Source: Galaxea fascicularis
Taxonomy: Eukaryota; Cnidaria; Anthozoa; Scleractinia; Euphylliidae
DNA: 64,000 bases
NCBI GenBank assembly: GCA_948470475.1
Contig: OX419344.1
Coordinates: 21,565,725-21,629,724, forward strand
Direction: 5' to 3'
Positions 57,701-63,511 of this stretch are shown piece by piece. A program made the position numbers and the translations under genes. Position 1 is the first letter of the stretch. The number at the start of each line of letters is the position of its first letter. The notes below the pieces were generated by a model that was not told the DNA's origin, did no database searches, and worked only from the letters and a program-made list of their open reading frames with translations.

Positions 57701-59869
57701 ACACATCGTGACATGTTGGCTTAAGGTTATAACTCTACTCTATTTAAACAGTGCGTTAAATGTAACGACCACTTCATGGGAAACCCAATCAACCACCAAC
57801 AGTGCTACAGAAAAATCAGCGTCACGCACCAATTTGTTATCGGTCACAAAACCGCCGAACCTGACGACACAGGCGTAAATCCGCTGCCCTACGGACAAGC
57901 CATCTTCTACGCTATCTATCCTCGATTCACCAACGTGAACATTCGCTTGACTACTGATATTTTCACTGGCGAAGTGGACGTGTATGTCACAAACAAAAAT
58001 GACGAATTCACCGTCGAGTATAATCACACCTCTGGACATCATCAAGTGATTGTGAAAAGCCTTGCAAGGTACGGAATGTTTGTTATTTTGAGCGATTACC
58101 TTCATATATTTATTACACAATACGCTGAGTACTACGCACATTTTTATTGGTTGTTGTGTGTGATCTACTAAAAGTCAGACGCCAAGATGACGTCATCAAT
58201 TTTGGTGTTTAAAAGGGCGGAAAATTTTGAAAATCTTGTGGACTAGATTTCATGTTTGTCGTGCATCTGTAGAGTAGTATGTCACAGAACACGTTAAAAT
58301 GTGGCAAGAACATTAGTGACACAGTATTCTTAGCTTATTATTAAGGGAGAACCCTGATGTTCACACAGCTCTACTTAGATACTCGTATCATTACAATCAT
58401 CCTCTTTTGTTCAAACCCGTAATGCACCCCTGGGAATTTTTCTGTACTTACATCCGGGTACACTAGGTATGTTTTAAGAATTCTGTCTAATGACATACAT
58501 TTCTATGGCTGCTGGGGGATTTCTGTGTTGTAGAAGTTCCAACTTGTACTTAACTTAACTAACGCCCTTGTCGACTTTTTCCAGTAACACCAGGAAAAGG
58601 AGAAATGCGGACGTTGAAGACAACAGTAACAGTGGTAGCAACATTGTGGATGAAACAACAGCATCAAATGTGAATCTAAACACGTTCGTAAACTATAATG
58701 ACAGACACAGAGCGCTTATCGTGCGGGGAGTACGGAACCGCCTAATAATGACCTTCGCACACAGTGAACATCGTCTGCGAGACGACAGGTCAGAATTGTT
58801 TTCTTTACTGTCTTTTAGCTAAATCCCTCTTTTCGCAAGTTAAACTGACTCAAGCGTTTAGGTGGAGAGCGAAATGAAGGCGAGGCGTTGTTAATTTGTG
58901 TTAATTTAATCTTAAATCATCGAAGATGTTGACGCGAGTGATATGACAATCAGGAGCGGCGCACAAAAAGAAGTTATGAGGAAGTATGAAAAATTATGAC
59001 TGCTCGTCGTGTATGTTTGGCAGGTCATCCGAACTTCGCAGTCTAACGGGAGAAAAATTATAACGGGGGTGGGGTGGGGGGCGGTCCCCTTCGTCGTTAA
59101 GGCTGGGAACAGATCTCTCTTGTTCGTTTACTGCGGCGATTCGACTGAGCAAACACGAACCAACTCACAACCTGAAAAAGTCAGCTGTTACGAGCCAAGT
59201 ATTGTTAAGGTTCCCCTGTCTGCATTTGCCAGTTTGCTTTACCCTGTTTAATGTTGTTCTATGTTTATTACTAGATTCTACATAGTTTTTGTTGGTCGAG
59301 ACAAGTCGGGCTCAAGAGGTGTGGTGTATTTCAGACAAGACCTTTCCCAGATCGACTTGTTCGTGTTCTTCTCCGTGTTCTTCTCCGCGTTCTTTCTCGT
59401 CGTTTCCGTCAGCGTGTTTGGTTGGAAGATCAAACAGTACCACACACGTCGAAGAGTTATCGAGGTTCGTGAACATCAGCTGGAGACCATGAGGAGCCGT
59501 CCTTTCGCCACGTATTCATTCCTCCACCAGACAGACAAACCAGAACCAAGCTGCTGGCGCATAAAGCGTGACACCGCTACGCGCCTGCTGCGTGACCCAC
59601 TGGCGGTCAAACAGCACCAACTCCGACTCAGGGACGTAAGAGAACGGCCTCTCTTGGCCCCTATCAGTCAGGAGCCCACTGTGGACGGGCGGGCCTCCGT
59701 GTCAACGGTAATATTTCAACTACCTGGAAATGAGTGCTCAGATTTCCAGCTATTATTGGGGTCAGCTCTTACTCTGGTCACAAACCAGCATTCTGTAAAT
59801 GGTGTTGAACATCACGCAAATCATGGACGAAAAACGAACACCAGAAGAACAGTCACGTTTACTAGTTAA
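27693..59869 (+). CDS. MEGF8: MEGF8 orthologue (multiple EGF-like domains 8), complete, 34 exons
   Basis: Type I membrane protein; in vertebrates it works with MOSMO and the E3 ligase MGRN1 to remove Smoothened and other receptors, affecting left-right patterning. Exons: 27693-27867, 30669-30832, 31403-31615, 32858-33038, 35780-35871, 36440-36653, 37716-38054, 38838-39736, 39830-40039, 40641-40874, 41709-41806, 41952-42083, 42500-42610, 44276-44344, 45328-45486, 45827-45981, 46389-46599, 47280-47892, 48358-48681, 49379-49477, 49549-49720, 50225-50388, 51398-51542, 52031-52350, 52983-53463, 53836-54084, 54246-54444, 54816-54999, 55571-55735, 56548-56684, 57268-57385, 57752-58068, 58585-58788, 59275-59869. 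Phases agree throughout, giving 2713 residues, close to the human length of about 2800. Domain order CUB-EGF-kelch-PSI-EGF-CUB-EGF-kelch-PSI-EGF-TM separates it from attractin, which has one such set. Confidence 0.96.
28618..28912. mobile_element. long foldback element, arms about 100 bp, nested inner hairpin
   Basis: Left arm (AAGTAATAAAATAATTTTGT, GTGTTTTTAAAACATTTTGT) is the reverse complement of the right arm (ACAAAATTATTTTATTACTT and its inward extension). The centre holds its own hairpin, CTCCTTGGCCTATC against GATAGGCCAAGGAG. In MEGF8 intron 1. Confidence 0.8.
29059..29222 (+). mobile_element. tRNA-derived repeat, copy 1
   Basis: TAGCTCAGTGGTTAGAG (A box) and GGGTTCAAATCCC (B box) inside a tRNA-like fold; the anticodon stem is broken and the acceptor stem has a mismatch, so it is not a functional tRNA. 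A second near-identical copy follows at 29391. Confidence 0.8.
29284..29390. repeat. short direct repeats between the two tRNA-like copies
   Basis: TGTGACTGCGCGATGCAGTTAGGAGT occurs at about 29284 and 29333, with a third partial copy TGTGACTGCGTGATGCAGT leading into the second tRNA-derived copy. Confidence 0.75.
29391..29562 (+). mobile_element. tRNA-derived repeat, copy 2
   Basis: Differs from copy 1 at only a handful of positions over about 160 bases, including the downstream CGGATTTTTTGCGAGTTCCC. The pair looks like a recent local duplication. Confidence 0.8.
29838..29910 (-). mobile_element. tRNA-like SINE head, minus orientation
   Basis: The reverse complement reads TAGCTCTGTTAGTTAGAGCA and then AGGTCACAGGTTCAAACTCC, i.e. 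A and B boxes of a tRNA-like promoter. No good full tRNA fold. Confidence 0.55.
30353..30660. mobile_element. interspersed repeat beginning TTAACCCTTTAACTCCC
   Basis: Starts with MITE-like TTAACCCTTTAACTCCC; the interior (CTTTGCACCTGTT, CTTTTTATAGGCTT, GAGCATCATTTG) matches 3973-4195 in KMT2 intron 2. It folds partly, as CACGACTGAGTGAGAA is mirrored by TTCTCACTCAGTCATG. Ends just before MEGF8 exon 2. Confidence 0.65.
31060..31145. repeat. (ATC/ATT)n microsatellite
   Basis: CACCATCATCAATCATCATTATCATCG-type units in MEGF8 intron 2. Confidence 0.85.
31690..31765 (+). mobile_element. degenerate tRNA-like sequence
   Basis: TTAGCTCAGTTTGTAGGAGC and CCTGGGTTCAGCTGG give weak A and B boxes. Rest of MEGF8 intron 3 (to 32857) has a C tract near 32695 and no gene. 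Confidence 0.45.
32858..39090 (+). CDS. MEGF8 exons 4-8: end of EGF and first six-bladed kelch propeller
   Basis: Kelch blades show the GH/H-S...GG signature: RIGHSVVYIEKNDTLLAFGG (exon 4), RFSHSANLYLDGMVLFGGES and VAEHTATLVDDKLYIFGG (exon 6), MLGHSAVYYPDLQSIIVFGG and RAFHSAVIVGDYMIVYGG (exon 7), RFSHHSVLRNGTVMLVLGG (exon 8). Several introns interrupt the double-glycine in phase 1 (33038/35780, 36653/37716, 38054/38838), so exon borders follow blade borders. Exon 5 (35780-35871) carries only the outer strands of blade 1. Confidence 0.95.
33077..33243. mobile_element. palindromic MITE in MEGF8 intron 4
   Basis: The left arm (CAATTATTGGAT, GATAATTATCAAGGCC, GTTTGTGTTATC) is repeated as its reverse complement on the right (GATAACACAAAC, GGCCTTGATAATTATC, ATCCAATAATTG) around a CCGAAGCCGAAGGCTGAGG centre. 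Confidence 0.85.
33398..34860. mobile_element. long-TIR DNA transposon (Mutator-like or similar), non-autonomous or decayed
   Basis: Ends TAGCCTGCAAACAGGCTCTC and its exact reverse complement; with mismatches the inverted repeats extend about 140 bases (shared TTCCGAGA, GCGGTCAAA, GGAGAGCCTGCAATGGTC). TAGGTATGA is directly repeated at 33389-33397 and 34861-34869, a 9 bp target duplication. Inside, plus-strand open segments (33690-33795, with RKPQSVKSVDEFCRICKCSL; 33864-34139) are separated by stops and a frame change, so the ORF is broken. Superfamily is not certain: 9 bp duplications and long TIRs fit MULEs. Confidence 0.8.
35040..35530. repeat. degenerate ATTGATNATCA-rich region
   Basis: Dozens of overlapping ATTGAT, ATCAAT, AATTGATAATC and TTATTGATT motifs on both strands, without a fixed period. 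Spans most of the intron between the transposon at 33398 and exon 5. Confidence 0.6.
36740..36860. mobile_element. 121 bp near-perfect palindromic MITE
   Basis: AAAAATTTTGGTATTATCAA at the left is mirrored by TTGATAATTCCAAATTTTT; the inner arms (GTAAATTGACCAC, GGGATTCT) pair to the centre AGAATCCC. In MEGF8 intron 6; the rest of the intron (36861-37715) has only a weak minus-strand open frame at 37379-37615. Confidence 0.88.
38084..38295 (+). mobile_element. TTAA-ended MITE, family copy 6
   Basis: Full-length plus copy, TTAACACTTTAAACCCCAAGA to CCTGGGTTTAAAGGGTTA; interior GGTCATGAGAATTGAGGACA as in the other copies. Confidence 0.85.
39091..44344 (+). CDS. MEGF8 exons 8-14: PSI repeats and inter-PSI beta-rich region
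   Basis: The 899 nt exon 8 continues after the propeller with cysteine-rich PSI modules (SCKSDPECGWC, CSSCLSFGNSHCGWC). Exon 9 (39830-40039) encodes a cysteine-poor beta-rich stretch. PSI modules return in exons 10-14 (CLACMTDASCGWC, CDSCLSDKVGCTWC, CKSCLADVRCGWC). The repeated C-x2-C...CGWC pattern is the PSI signature. Intron 41807-41951 is only 145 nt, whereas 42611-44275 is repeat-rich. Confidence 0.94.
40068..40276 (-). mobile_element. diverged relative of the TTAA-ended MITE
   Basis: TTTTAAACCCTTATATCAGG at one end and CACTCTTGGGAGTTGAAC at the other; interior differs from the main family. Confidence 0.5.
42775..42975. repeat. AT-rich region with (AAT)n runs
   Basis: AATAATAATAATAGTTAATA, AATAATAATAAAATATTG and inverted TTATTATTATTATAATT runs within MEGF8 intron 13. 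Confidence 0.75.
43360..43381. repeat. poly-C tract
   Basis: About 22 consecutive C in MEGF8 intron 13. Confidence 0.9.
43690..44020 (-). pseudogene. 3' remnant of a non-LTR retrotransposon (LINE)
   Basis: On the minus strand one frame reads GEVAFAVVAP, then after two stops KILPLEIRLSKSGDKF. This pattern (AP-x-L-W...LP-x-x-IR...F-K) is typical of the end of LINE reverse-transcriptase ORFs. Stops and the short length show it is dead. Confidence 0.55.
45328..46599 (+). CDS. MEGF8 exons 15-17: calcium-binding EGF and laminin-type EGF repeats
   Basis: Exon 15 encodes a calcium-binding EGF repeat starting PDVDEC, with CNRGFTGDGIQAC at its end. Exon 16 encodes a short EGF (CGIHGVCSADFICDC) and the start of a laminin-EGF (CGCHGHSDCSQGIGICDKC). 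Exon 17 encodes the next laminin-EGF (CQCNDHGDPTKNWCDNSTGK). The order equals the human protein. The exon-15 acceptor at 45327 is required: an open frame further upstream is intronic. Confidence 0.94.
46055..46345. mobile_element. palindromic TIR element(s) in MEGF8 intron 16
   Basis: TACTGTAAGTTACGGACTGA on the left pairs with CATAACTTACAGTA at 46154-46168, both followed inward by TTTTTTCC/GGAAAAAA. A second inverted pair, TTATTATATCTCTGA near 46200 and GAGAGATATAATAAA near 46315, suggests either a second element or one larger composite. Confidence 0.65.
46640..46816 (+). mobile_element. diverged relative of the TTAA-ended MITE
   Basis: GAGTCCAAGCAGTGATCAGA... to ...ATCATGGCTTAAAGGGTCAA; interior shared with 7288-7502. 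Confidence 0.5.
46834..47021. mobile_element. 188 bp insertion flanked by a 17 bp direct repeat
   Basis: AATAAAAGTCTGTTAAG at 46817-46833 is repeated with one mismatch (AATAAAAGTCTATTAAG) at 47022-47038. The insert contains the stem GCGGTGGA/TCCACCGC around a 21 nt loop at about 46917-46953. No ORF and no clear Pol III boxes. Confidence 0.6.
47280..47892 (+). CDS. MEGF8 exon 18: CUB domain 2 and EGF repeat
   Basis: A 613 nt exon carrying the whole second CUB domain (CLWLISSLSNTSHEVVYG; LTDHVDVYDGLPPFLLG; GSFCEWNASKLKSV) followed by an EGF repeat (CPKLCEGNQRCVVM, QCVCLEGWTGANC). The region between shows N-glycosylation sequons (NIT, NTS, NLS). It starts the second copy of the CUB-EGF-kelch-PSI series. 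Confidence 0.93.
48358..52350 (+). CDS. MEGF8 exons 19-24: EGF and second six-bladed kelch propeller
   Basis: Exons 48358-48681, 49379-49477, 49549-49720, 50225-50388, 51398-51542 and 52031-52350. Blades: RMGHTMVHGPGFLLVYAGY, ARFLHSAVFYGGSMLIYGGQ, VAGHSATLVGNDMIVIGGY, LYGHTAVYYAAKQVILVFGG, YFHSAVILNDMMIVFGG and LSAAAIPVTDKVYIFGG. Exon 24 ends in a PSI module (CVAAPTCSWC). The donors at 51543 and 52351 are GC (AG|GCAAGT and CAG|GCAAGT); all nearby GT choices break the frame. Confidence 0.94.
50120..50215. repeat. interspersed repeat with TAGTCCATCACAGGATACCCAG
   Basis: Shares TAGTCCATCACAGGATACCC with 11344-11364 in KMT2; TTGCTAATCCATTCCC follows. A further CTCACAGGATACCCAGTATC lies at about 49910. 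Confidence 0.6.
51153..51367 (-). mobile_element. TTAA-ended MITE, family copy 7
   Basis: Minus-oriented, TTAACCCTTTTAATGCTGAGATC to CTCTTAGGGTTTTTAAAAAGGGTTAA; ends about 30 bases before MEGF8 exon 23. Confidence 0.85.
52620..52945. repeat. degenerate GACT/GTCA tetranucleotide repeat
   Basis: Runs such as CAGGCAGGTAGATAG, CAATCAATCAATCAATCAG and ACTGACTGACCAACCAACTG over about 320 bases immediately upstream of MEGF8 exon 25. Confidence 0.8.
52983..54084 (+). CDS. MEGF8 exons 25-26: PSI-type cysteine-rich modules
   Basis: Exon 52983-53463 (481 nt) and 53836-54084. Repeated motifs CSECLASPPYP, CQWCYRCPSGGKC, CAVCLRGGHCMWT and CDSCLKSKG match the human segment in spacing (CEQCTREGKCMWT; CTSCLDSKG). 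Exon 26 continues GGWGECVWSETLGQCFSPSY and CSTCMTSYNCGWC. The acceptor CTCCAG at 52982 follows a roughly 300 nt degenerate GACT repeat. Confidence 0.94.
54246..57385 (+). CDS. MEGF8 exons 27-31: calcium-binding EGF and laminin-EGF repeats of the membrane-proximal half
   Basis: Exons 54246-54444, 54816-54999, 55571-55735, 56548-56684 and 57268-57385. Features: ENECENGRHNCD and CVCRPGYDD (EGF-Ca), CSKGCMQGVC and CQCHFGWTSTNC (EGF), then laminin-EGF pieces CLCNEHGQC, CEFCAPLYVGDARDNG, CLCKNNSNGLNCDSC and CLCNGHADSCD. The last exon ends at a GC donor (CCAG|GCAAGT at 57386); joining to 57752 gives CFKSQCVKC, matching human CYKYQCAKC. Confidence 0.93.
54598..54722. repeat. GCTT/CTGG-type simple repeat
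   Basis: CTTGCTGGCTTGTCTGCTGG and TTGCTTGCTTGCTTGCATG units in MEGF8 intron 27. Confidence 0.85.
55845..55920 (+). mobile_element. degenerate tRNA-like sequence
   Basis: CTCACTGGTGGAGCATC and CAAGGTTCGACTTCG resemble eroded A and B boxes. Weak, no full tRNA fold. Confidence 0.35.
56295..56502 (+). mobile_element. diverged relative of the TTAA-ended MITE
   Basis: TCTAAGAGTGATCAATACTC... to ...GATATTAGGGGTGAAGGGTTAA; ends about 45 bases before MEGF8 exon 30. Confidence 0.6.
57752..58788 (+). CDS. MEGF8 exons 32-33: juxtamembrane beta-rich ectodomain
   Basis: Exons 57752-58068 and 58585-58788. After the last laminin-EGF cysteines (CNDHFMGNPINHQQCY) comes a cysteine-free region (FTNVNIRLTTDIFTGEVDVY, then RALIVRGVRNRLIMTF) that aligns with the membrane-proximal domain of human MEGF8 (FTNVDIRLTLDVTFGAVDLY; VLVVRGVRDRLVITY). 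The low-complexity proline stretch that separates these in human is replaced by a Ser/Asn-rich segment. Confidence 0.93.
59275..59869 (+). CDS. MEGF8 exon 34: transmembrane helix and cytoplasmic tail
   Basis: The exon gives FRQDLSQIDLFVFFSVFFSA and a continuing hydrophobic helix, then a basic stop-transfer KIKQYHTRRR. The tail holds TMRSRPFATYSF, equivalent to the MASRPFA motif that binds MGRN1/RNF157 in attractin-family tails, and a conserved ASVSTVIFQLPG near the end. Stop TAA at 59867-59869. I see no AATAAA close downstream, so the polyadenylation site is undefined. Confidence 0.95.
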
Positions 59870-61866
59870 CCAATGTAAATTTAGTATTTCATCATTATTA
59901 GTCACGTACTTTTTTCCACAGCTAGTTGGACCTTTACGTGACACCCGCAAATCTAATGTCGCAAAACCGTGGCATGTCATGTAAATATAATTCCTCATTT
60001 GATTGTCATGAAGTGGTGTCACGTATGGTTTGCGTGGTCAACCACAGTTGCACCTTTAGTTCAGCGTCAAGAAAGTGATAACGTTTTGATACTTGCATAC
60101 ATAACATATTTTCAAAAATTATTTGTACATTTGAACATTTTCATTACAATTAATCCATTTAACTGATTACCCCGTTTTTTTCTGGTCTCCTCTGTACCTG
60201 TTATTTGGGTCGCCGCGAAAGCTGCTCCTGAATATTGCTTACGCAGAGGAGTGTTGACGAATTACCGAGGAAGCTATTTTATAGAATTGTTAATTTGACA
60301 CAATCCACTTCAGAACGTTGTTTCAATAACTTATAAGAAGATCTTTTTATGTGTCATTTATCCAACAAATCAAGTTTAACAAATTATAGCTCTGAAGGAA
60401 AGAATCGTCTATTTTTCCAGCAAGAATTTTTTACTTTTTTAAACTGGCACTTTTTATTGGCGCTTAATGTCCTCTTGTAATCGCTGTTTGCGTTTCATAG
60501 GCCTTGTATAATGTGTATAAACTCATGGCACATACGTAGTCTTATTTTATTATACCTTTATTTAAAAAGTAACATACTCAAAATGCCAAGTCTAGGTTGT
60601 CGCTTACAAGAGGTATTTCGAAAAACGTGGTCGCTTATGGCAAGTTGTCGCTTATTAGAGGTGGTCGCAAAGGGAGTTGCGACGGTACTACACTTTGTGG
60701 GAACTTTCTAGAGGGCTGCTGTCCGTTAACCCTTTAAGCCATAAGATCAAAATTTAAATTCTCATTTGTTGCCCCAACACATTTCCTGTATCAAGCAAAT
60801 TCATCTTGTGTGATTCTCTCCATAATTCTCGTGACCACTCTGTTTTATAAAGCGTTTATATTATAAGGAGAAATTTGAAGTTGATCACTCTTAGGGTTTA
60901 AAGGCTTAACTACAAAAGGAGTAGAAACATTTTTCCGCTTTACTACGCGTTGCTTGGCTCATCTTGATCGTAGTCATTTCCATATAGGATTGAATGGCCT
61001 TGATTTGCACCGCAGGTCGATGCTATCGTGATTGAGGTTAGAGTGTTATGTTTAGTTAAATTCTTTAATCTTATCTCTGCCAGAGCGTTAATTCAAAAAT
61101 GATACAGTAAGGTACTTACTTGTCTCTATAAAATCCTATTTATGAAGATTCAAATTAATGTTTTTTTCAGTTGGGGGAACCACTGTAAAATGAACCTGGT
61201 ATCTCTGTTATCCTTGTGTTTCCTTTCATCGCTGGCAACAGTTAAGATATCTTGATAACAGTACCCACAGTTTAAAATGTATTGCTTATTTTTGTTTTGT
61301 AAAAAAAGAAATGATGTCAGAATTGCATCGCAAATGCTTGTAGAATAAAATAAATCGCCGCGCCTCAGTTTTGTTTTCCGTTTTCTTCGCCCTCTTTTAT
61401 TATCCAAGTGCTTGATGTAGTTTTTGAAGTATTCTCCTAGTAACCACCTCCAATTTGTTTCCGTAACAGTGGATCTCTTGTCATTCTCGATCCCACACGA
61501 CCCTTAACATTTTCTTTTCTAGTGACTTCTGAACCCTGACGTGTCTCCTTTGAATTTTATCTTTTTTTGGCGTTATGTCTTCACTTTGAGCCCTGACATA
61601 ATTTTTCTCTTTTGGACTTTGATTTGTCTTCCTTTTTTTCTCCCCTATATGTTCACATTAATGAACTTTTGCCTAAATGTGTTCCCTTTTTAACTCGGGA
61701 AATGGCTATATGCCATTTCTGAGTTGTAGGTGTGAGGCTGATTTCACTCCTTTGCTTCTGCGCTCCTCCACTCGCTCGTTCGATTCCTGCTAAGCGTTTT
61801 GCAGATTCACTGACCAGAGCACATGCCGCTTGGCAACTGAAAACTGCATTCCGCATAATCTAAACT
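59870..61866. other. MEGF8 3' flank, no gene recognised
   Basis: Probable 3' UTR at first, then AT-rich intergenic DNA. A block at 60590-60715 repeats GTCGCTTA units (CTTACAAGAGG, CTTATTAGAGG). A minus-oriented copy of the TTAA-ended MITE lies at 60726-60910. Around 61480-61680 are irregular TTTGA/CCCTGAC repeats. No convincing splice-flanked coding exon on either strand. Confidence 0.5.
60726..60910 (-). mobile_element. TTAA-ended MITE, family copy 8
   Basis: Minus-oriented, TTAACCCTTTAAGCCATAAGATC to CTTAGGGTTTAAAGGCTTAA, with a short internal deletion. The only clear copy outside a gene. Confidence 0.85.
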
Positions 61867-62160
61867 ATGCAACCAAATAACGATCATGAAAACGGCCAAA
61901 TGAGAAAAAAATTTCATCAAGATAGGACAAAAGTCGAAAGATATACAAAAGAGGAGGAACTTGCTTTTACTGAAATTTTGTCTGAGATAAGCGCAAAAGA
62001 TACATTTTCAGATTTCAAGAGCAGTGCCTTACTTAATTTGACCCCACCGAAGACTTCTCATTCGTTAAATGCAACACAACTGTCACGCTCCCCTTTTAGA
62101 GCTTCCAGCATCGTTTCCGAACAATGGAATCAAAACATCATACCCCTGAGTGGTTTATAA
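61867..62160 (+). CDS. 97-codon ORF, possible small gene or exon
   Basis: Starts at an ATG with an in-frame TAA just upstream (TAAACTATG) and stops at 62158. The product is hydrophilic, with a Lys/Glu-rich first half (KVERYTKEEELAFTEILSE) and Ser/Thr/Pro-rich second half. Composition is protein-like and not repetitive, but there is no recognisable domain and no clear promoter or poly(A) signal. It could equally be chance or a remnant. Confidence 0.3.
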   Translation: MQPNNDHENGQMRKKFHQDRTKVERYTKEEELAFTEILSEISAKDTFSDFKSSALLNLTPPKTSHSLNATQLSRSPFRASSIVSEQWNQNIIPLSGL

Positions 62161-63300
62161 TCGATCTTCCAAGTTCAGTGGCTCATAGCCTTGTACTCTT
62201 ATCTGTTTCCTTTTGCTCTTAACCTTTTAACTCCCAAGATCTGATTATTAATTCTCCTCTCTTGTCGCTAAACAGTTTCTTGTACCTCAGTTAAGAGAAT
62301 TTGGGGTTGTATCGAGATAACACTCTCTGGGTGATAAATTTGTCTATTCTCATCACCTGTCTGCTGTAGAATGTATTGCTGTTATAAGGAGAATTTACAT
62401 GTGAATCACTTCTGGGAATTGAATGGTTAACACTATTCGTTTGTGCTCTTTAGTGTTATCAGTTTTTACCCCTAAAGGTCCCCTTTTCTTCCCTTCATGG
62501 AGGCACATGCTCCCCCTTGTGCCTTGCTTTTAGTTTCCTTTTGTGCTTGCCTTTACACGTTCCCTTAAGGGCATGCAGCCGTTGTGTGTTCCTTTTGGGC
62601 TCTTGCGTGAAGTTATGTCAGGTGCTTTTAGACGTTCCCTGTTGTACTTTTTAAAAGTATTATCCCAATTTGGGTCATCTTCTGTGTGCTTTGTGTTCAG
62701 TTCTTGCCCTTAAATGTCCCTCTTTACGCCCTTGATCGTTGCATATTTGCTGCTAAGGACCGACACTGTGATTTCGGAAGTAAAGCGTTTTTCACTACTA
62801 TACAGCTGCGTGAGGTATGCCAGGCATTTCTGGCATCGAACTTCACTTACAGTCCCCCTATTCCTCTCCCTCCACAACTTAAAAAATTGCCCCCCTCCCC
62901 CCCCCCCCCCAAAAAAAGGGATTTTACAGGGTTGAGAAAACTTGTGGTTCTTTAGATAATGTACCCTGAAATTGAATCGAAAATCTTATGAAAACGCATT
63001 TTCTCCTGTTTGCTATACACCGTGAGGTGCCACTCTAGCTTTGTAGCAAAGATGGGGTATTTTGGATGTTGACTTCATAAGAAAGGGCTCTTTCCTTTCG
63101 TCCACGAAACCTCTAAACTATTCTCTTCGACTACTCTCAGACCCCACCCATCCTGTTAACATTTGCGCGCAGTTTACGCGATTGAGGTCGGAGATAAGAT
63201 TTGCATATGAAAGGAAGGAATCGAGGGATTTCGAGTCGAGGACATACTGATACATTTGAATTGTAAATTACTCTAAATTATTCATCTTTTTTCTGTTACT
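62161..63300. other. intergenic, repeat-derived, no gene recognised
   Basis: Contains a diverged TTAA-ended MITE at 62218-62431, pyrimidine-rich quasi-repetitive text with recurring CCCTT/GTTCC blocks at about 62440-62760, and a C tract at 62889-62911. Nothing else seen. Confidence 0.5.
62218..62431. mobile_element. second MITE subfamily (TTAACCTTTTAACTCCC...)
   Basis: Starts TTAACCTTTTAACTCCCAAGATC and ends CTTCTGGGAATTGAATGGTTAA. Interior (AGAGAATTTGG, TGTCTATTCTCATCACCTG) matches the reverse complement of 4563-4763 in KMT2 intron 4. Confidence 0.65.
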
Positions 63301-63467
63301 CATTACCACGAGGAACTTGGCAATATGGCGGACAACGGTAAAACCTGACCTCGTTCTTTTTGTTATTCCTGGCAAAGAATTGTAGCCTTCTTTATTAGCG
63401 CTGTCAGCAGTAACGTAACGGCAGAATTTTCTTGGTACGGGTCAAATTAGACCCGGTTTTGAACCAA

Positions 63468-63511
63468 ATGGCCGCAAGCACAACATGGAAGACATCGAGC
63501 TCCAAAGAAAG
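63468..63511 (+). CDS. possible first coding exon of a gene running off the window
   Basis: ATGGCCGCAAGC with A at -3 reads 14 codons to a GTATTA donor at 63512. A second ATG at 63485 (MEDIELQRK) reads nine whole codons to the same donor in phase 0. A further candidate, ATGGCGGACAACG before GTAAAA, is at 63325. Such ATGGC starts followed by donors resemble short first exons, but no downstream exon in the window confirms any of them. Confidence 0.25.
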
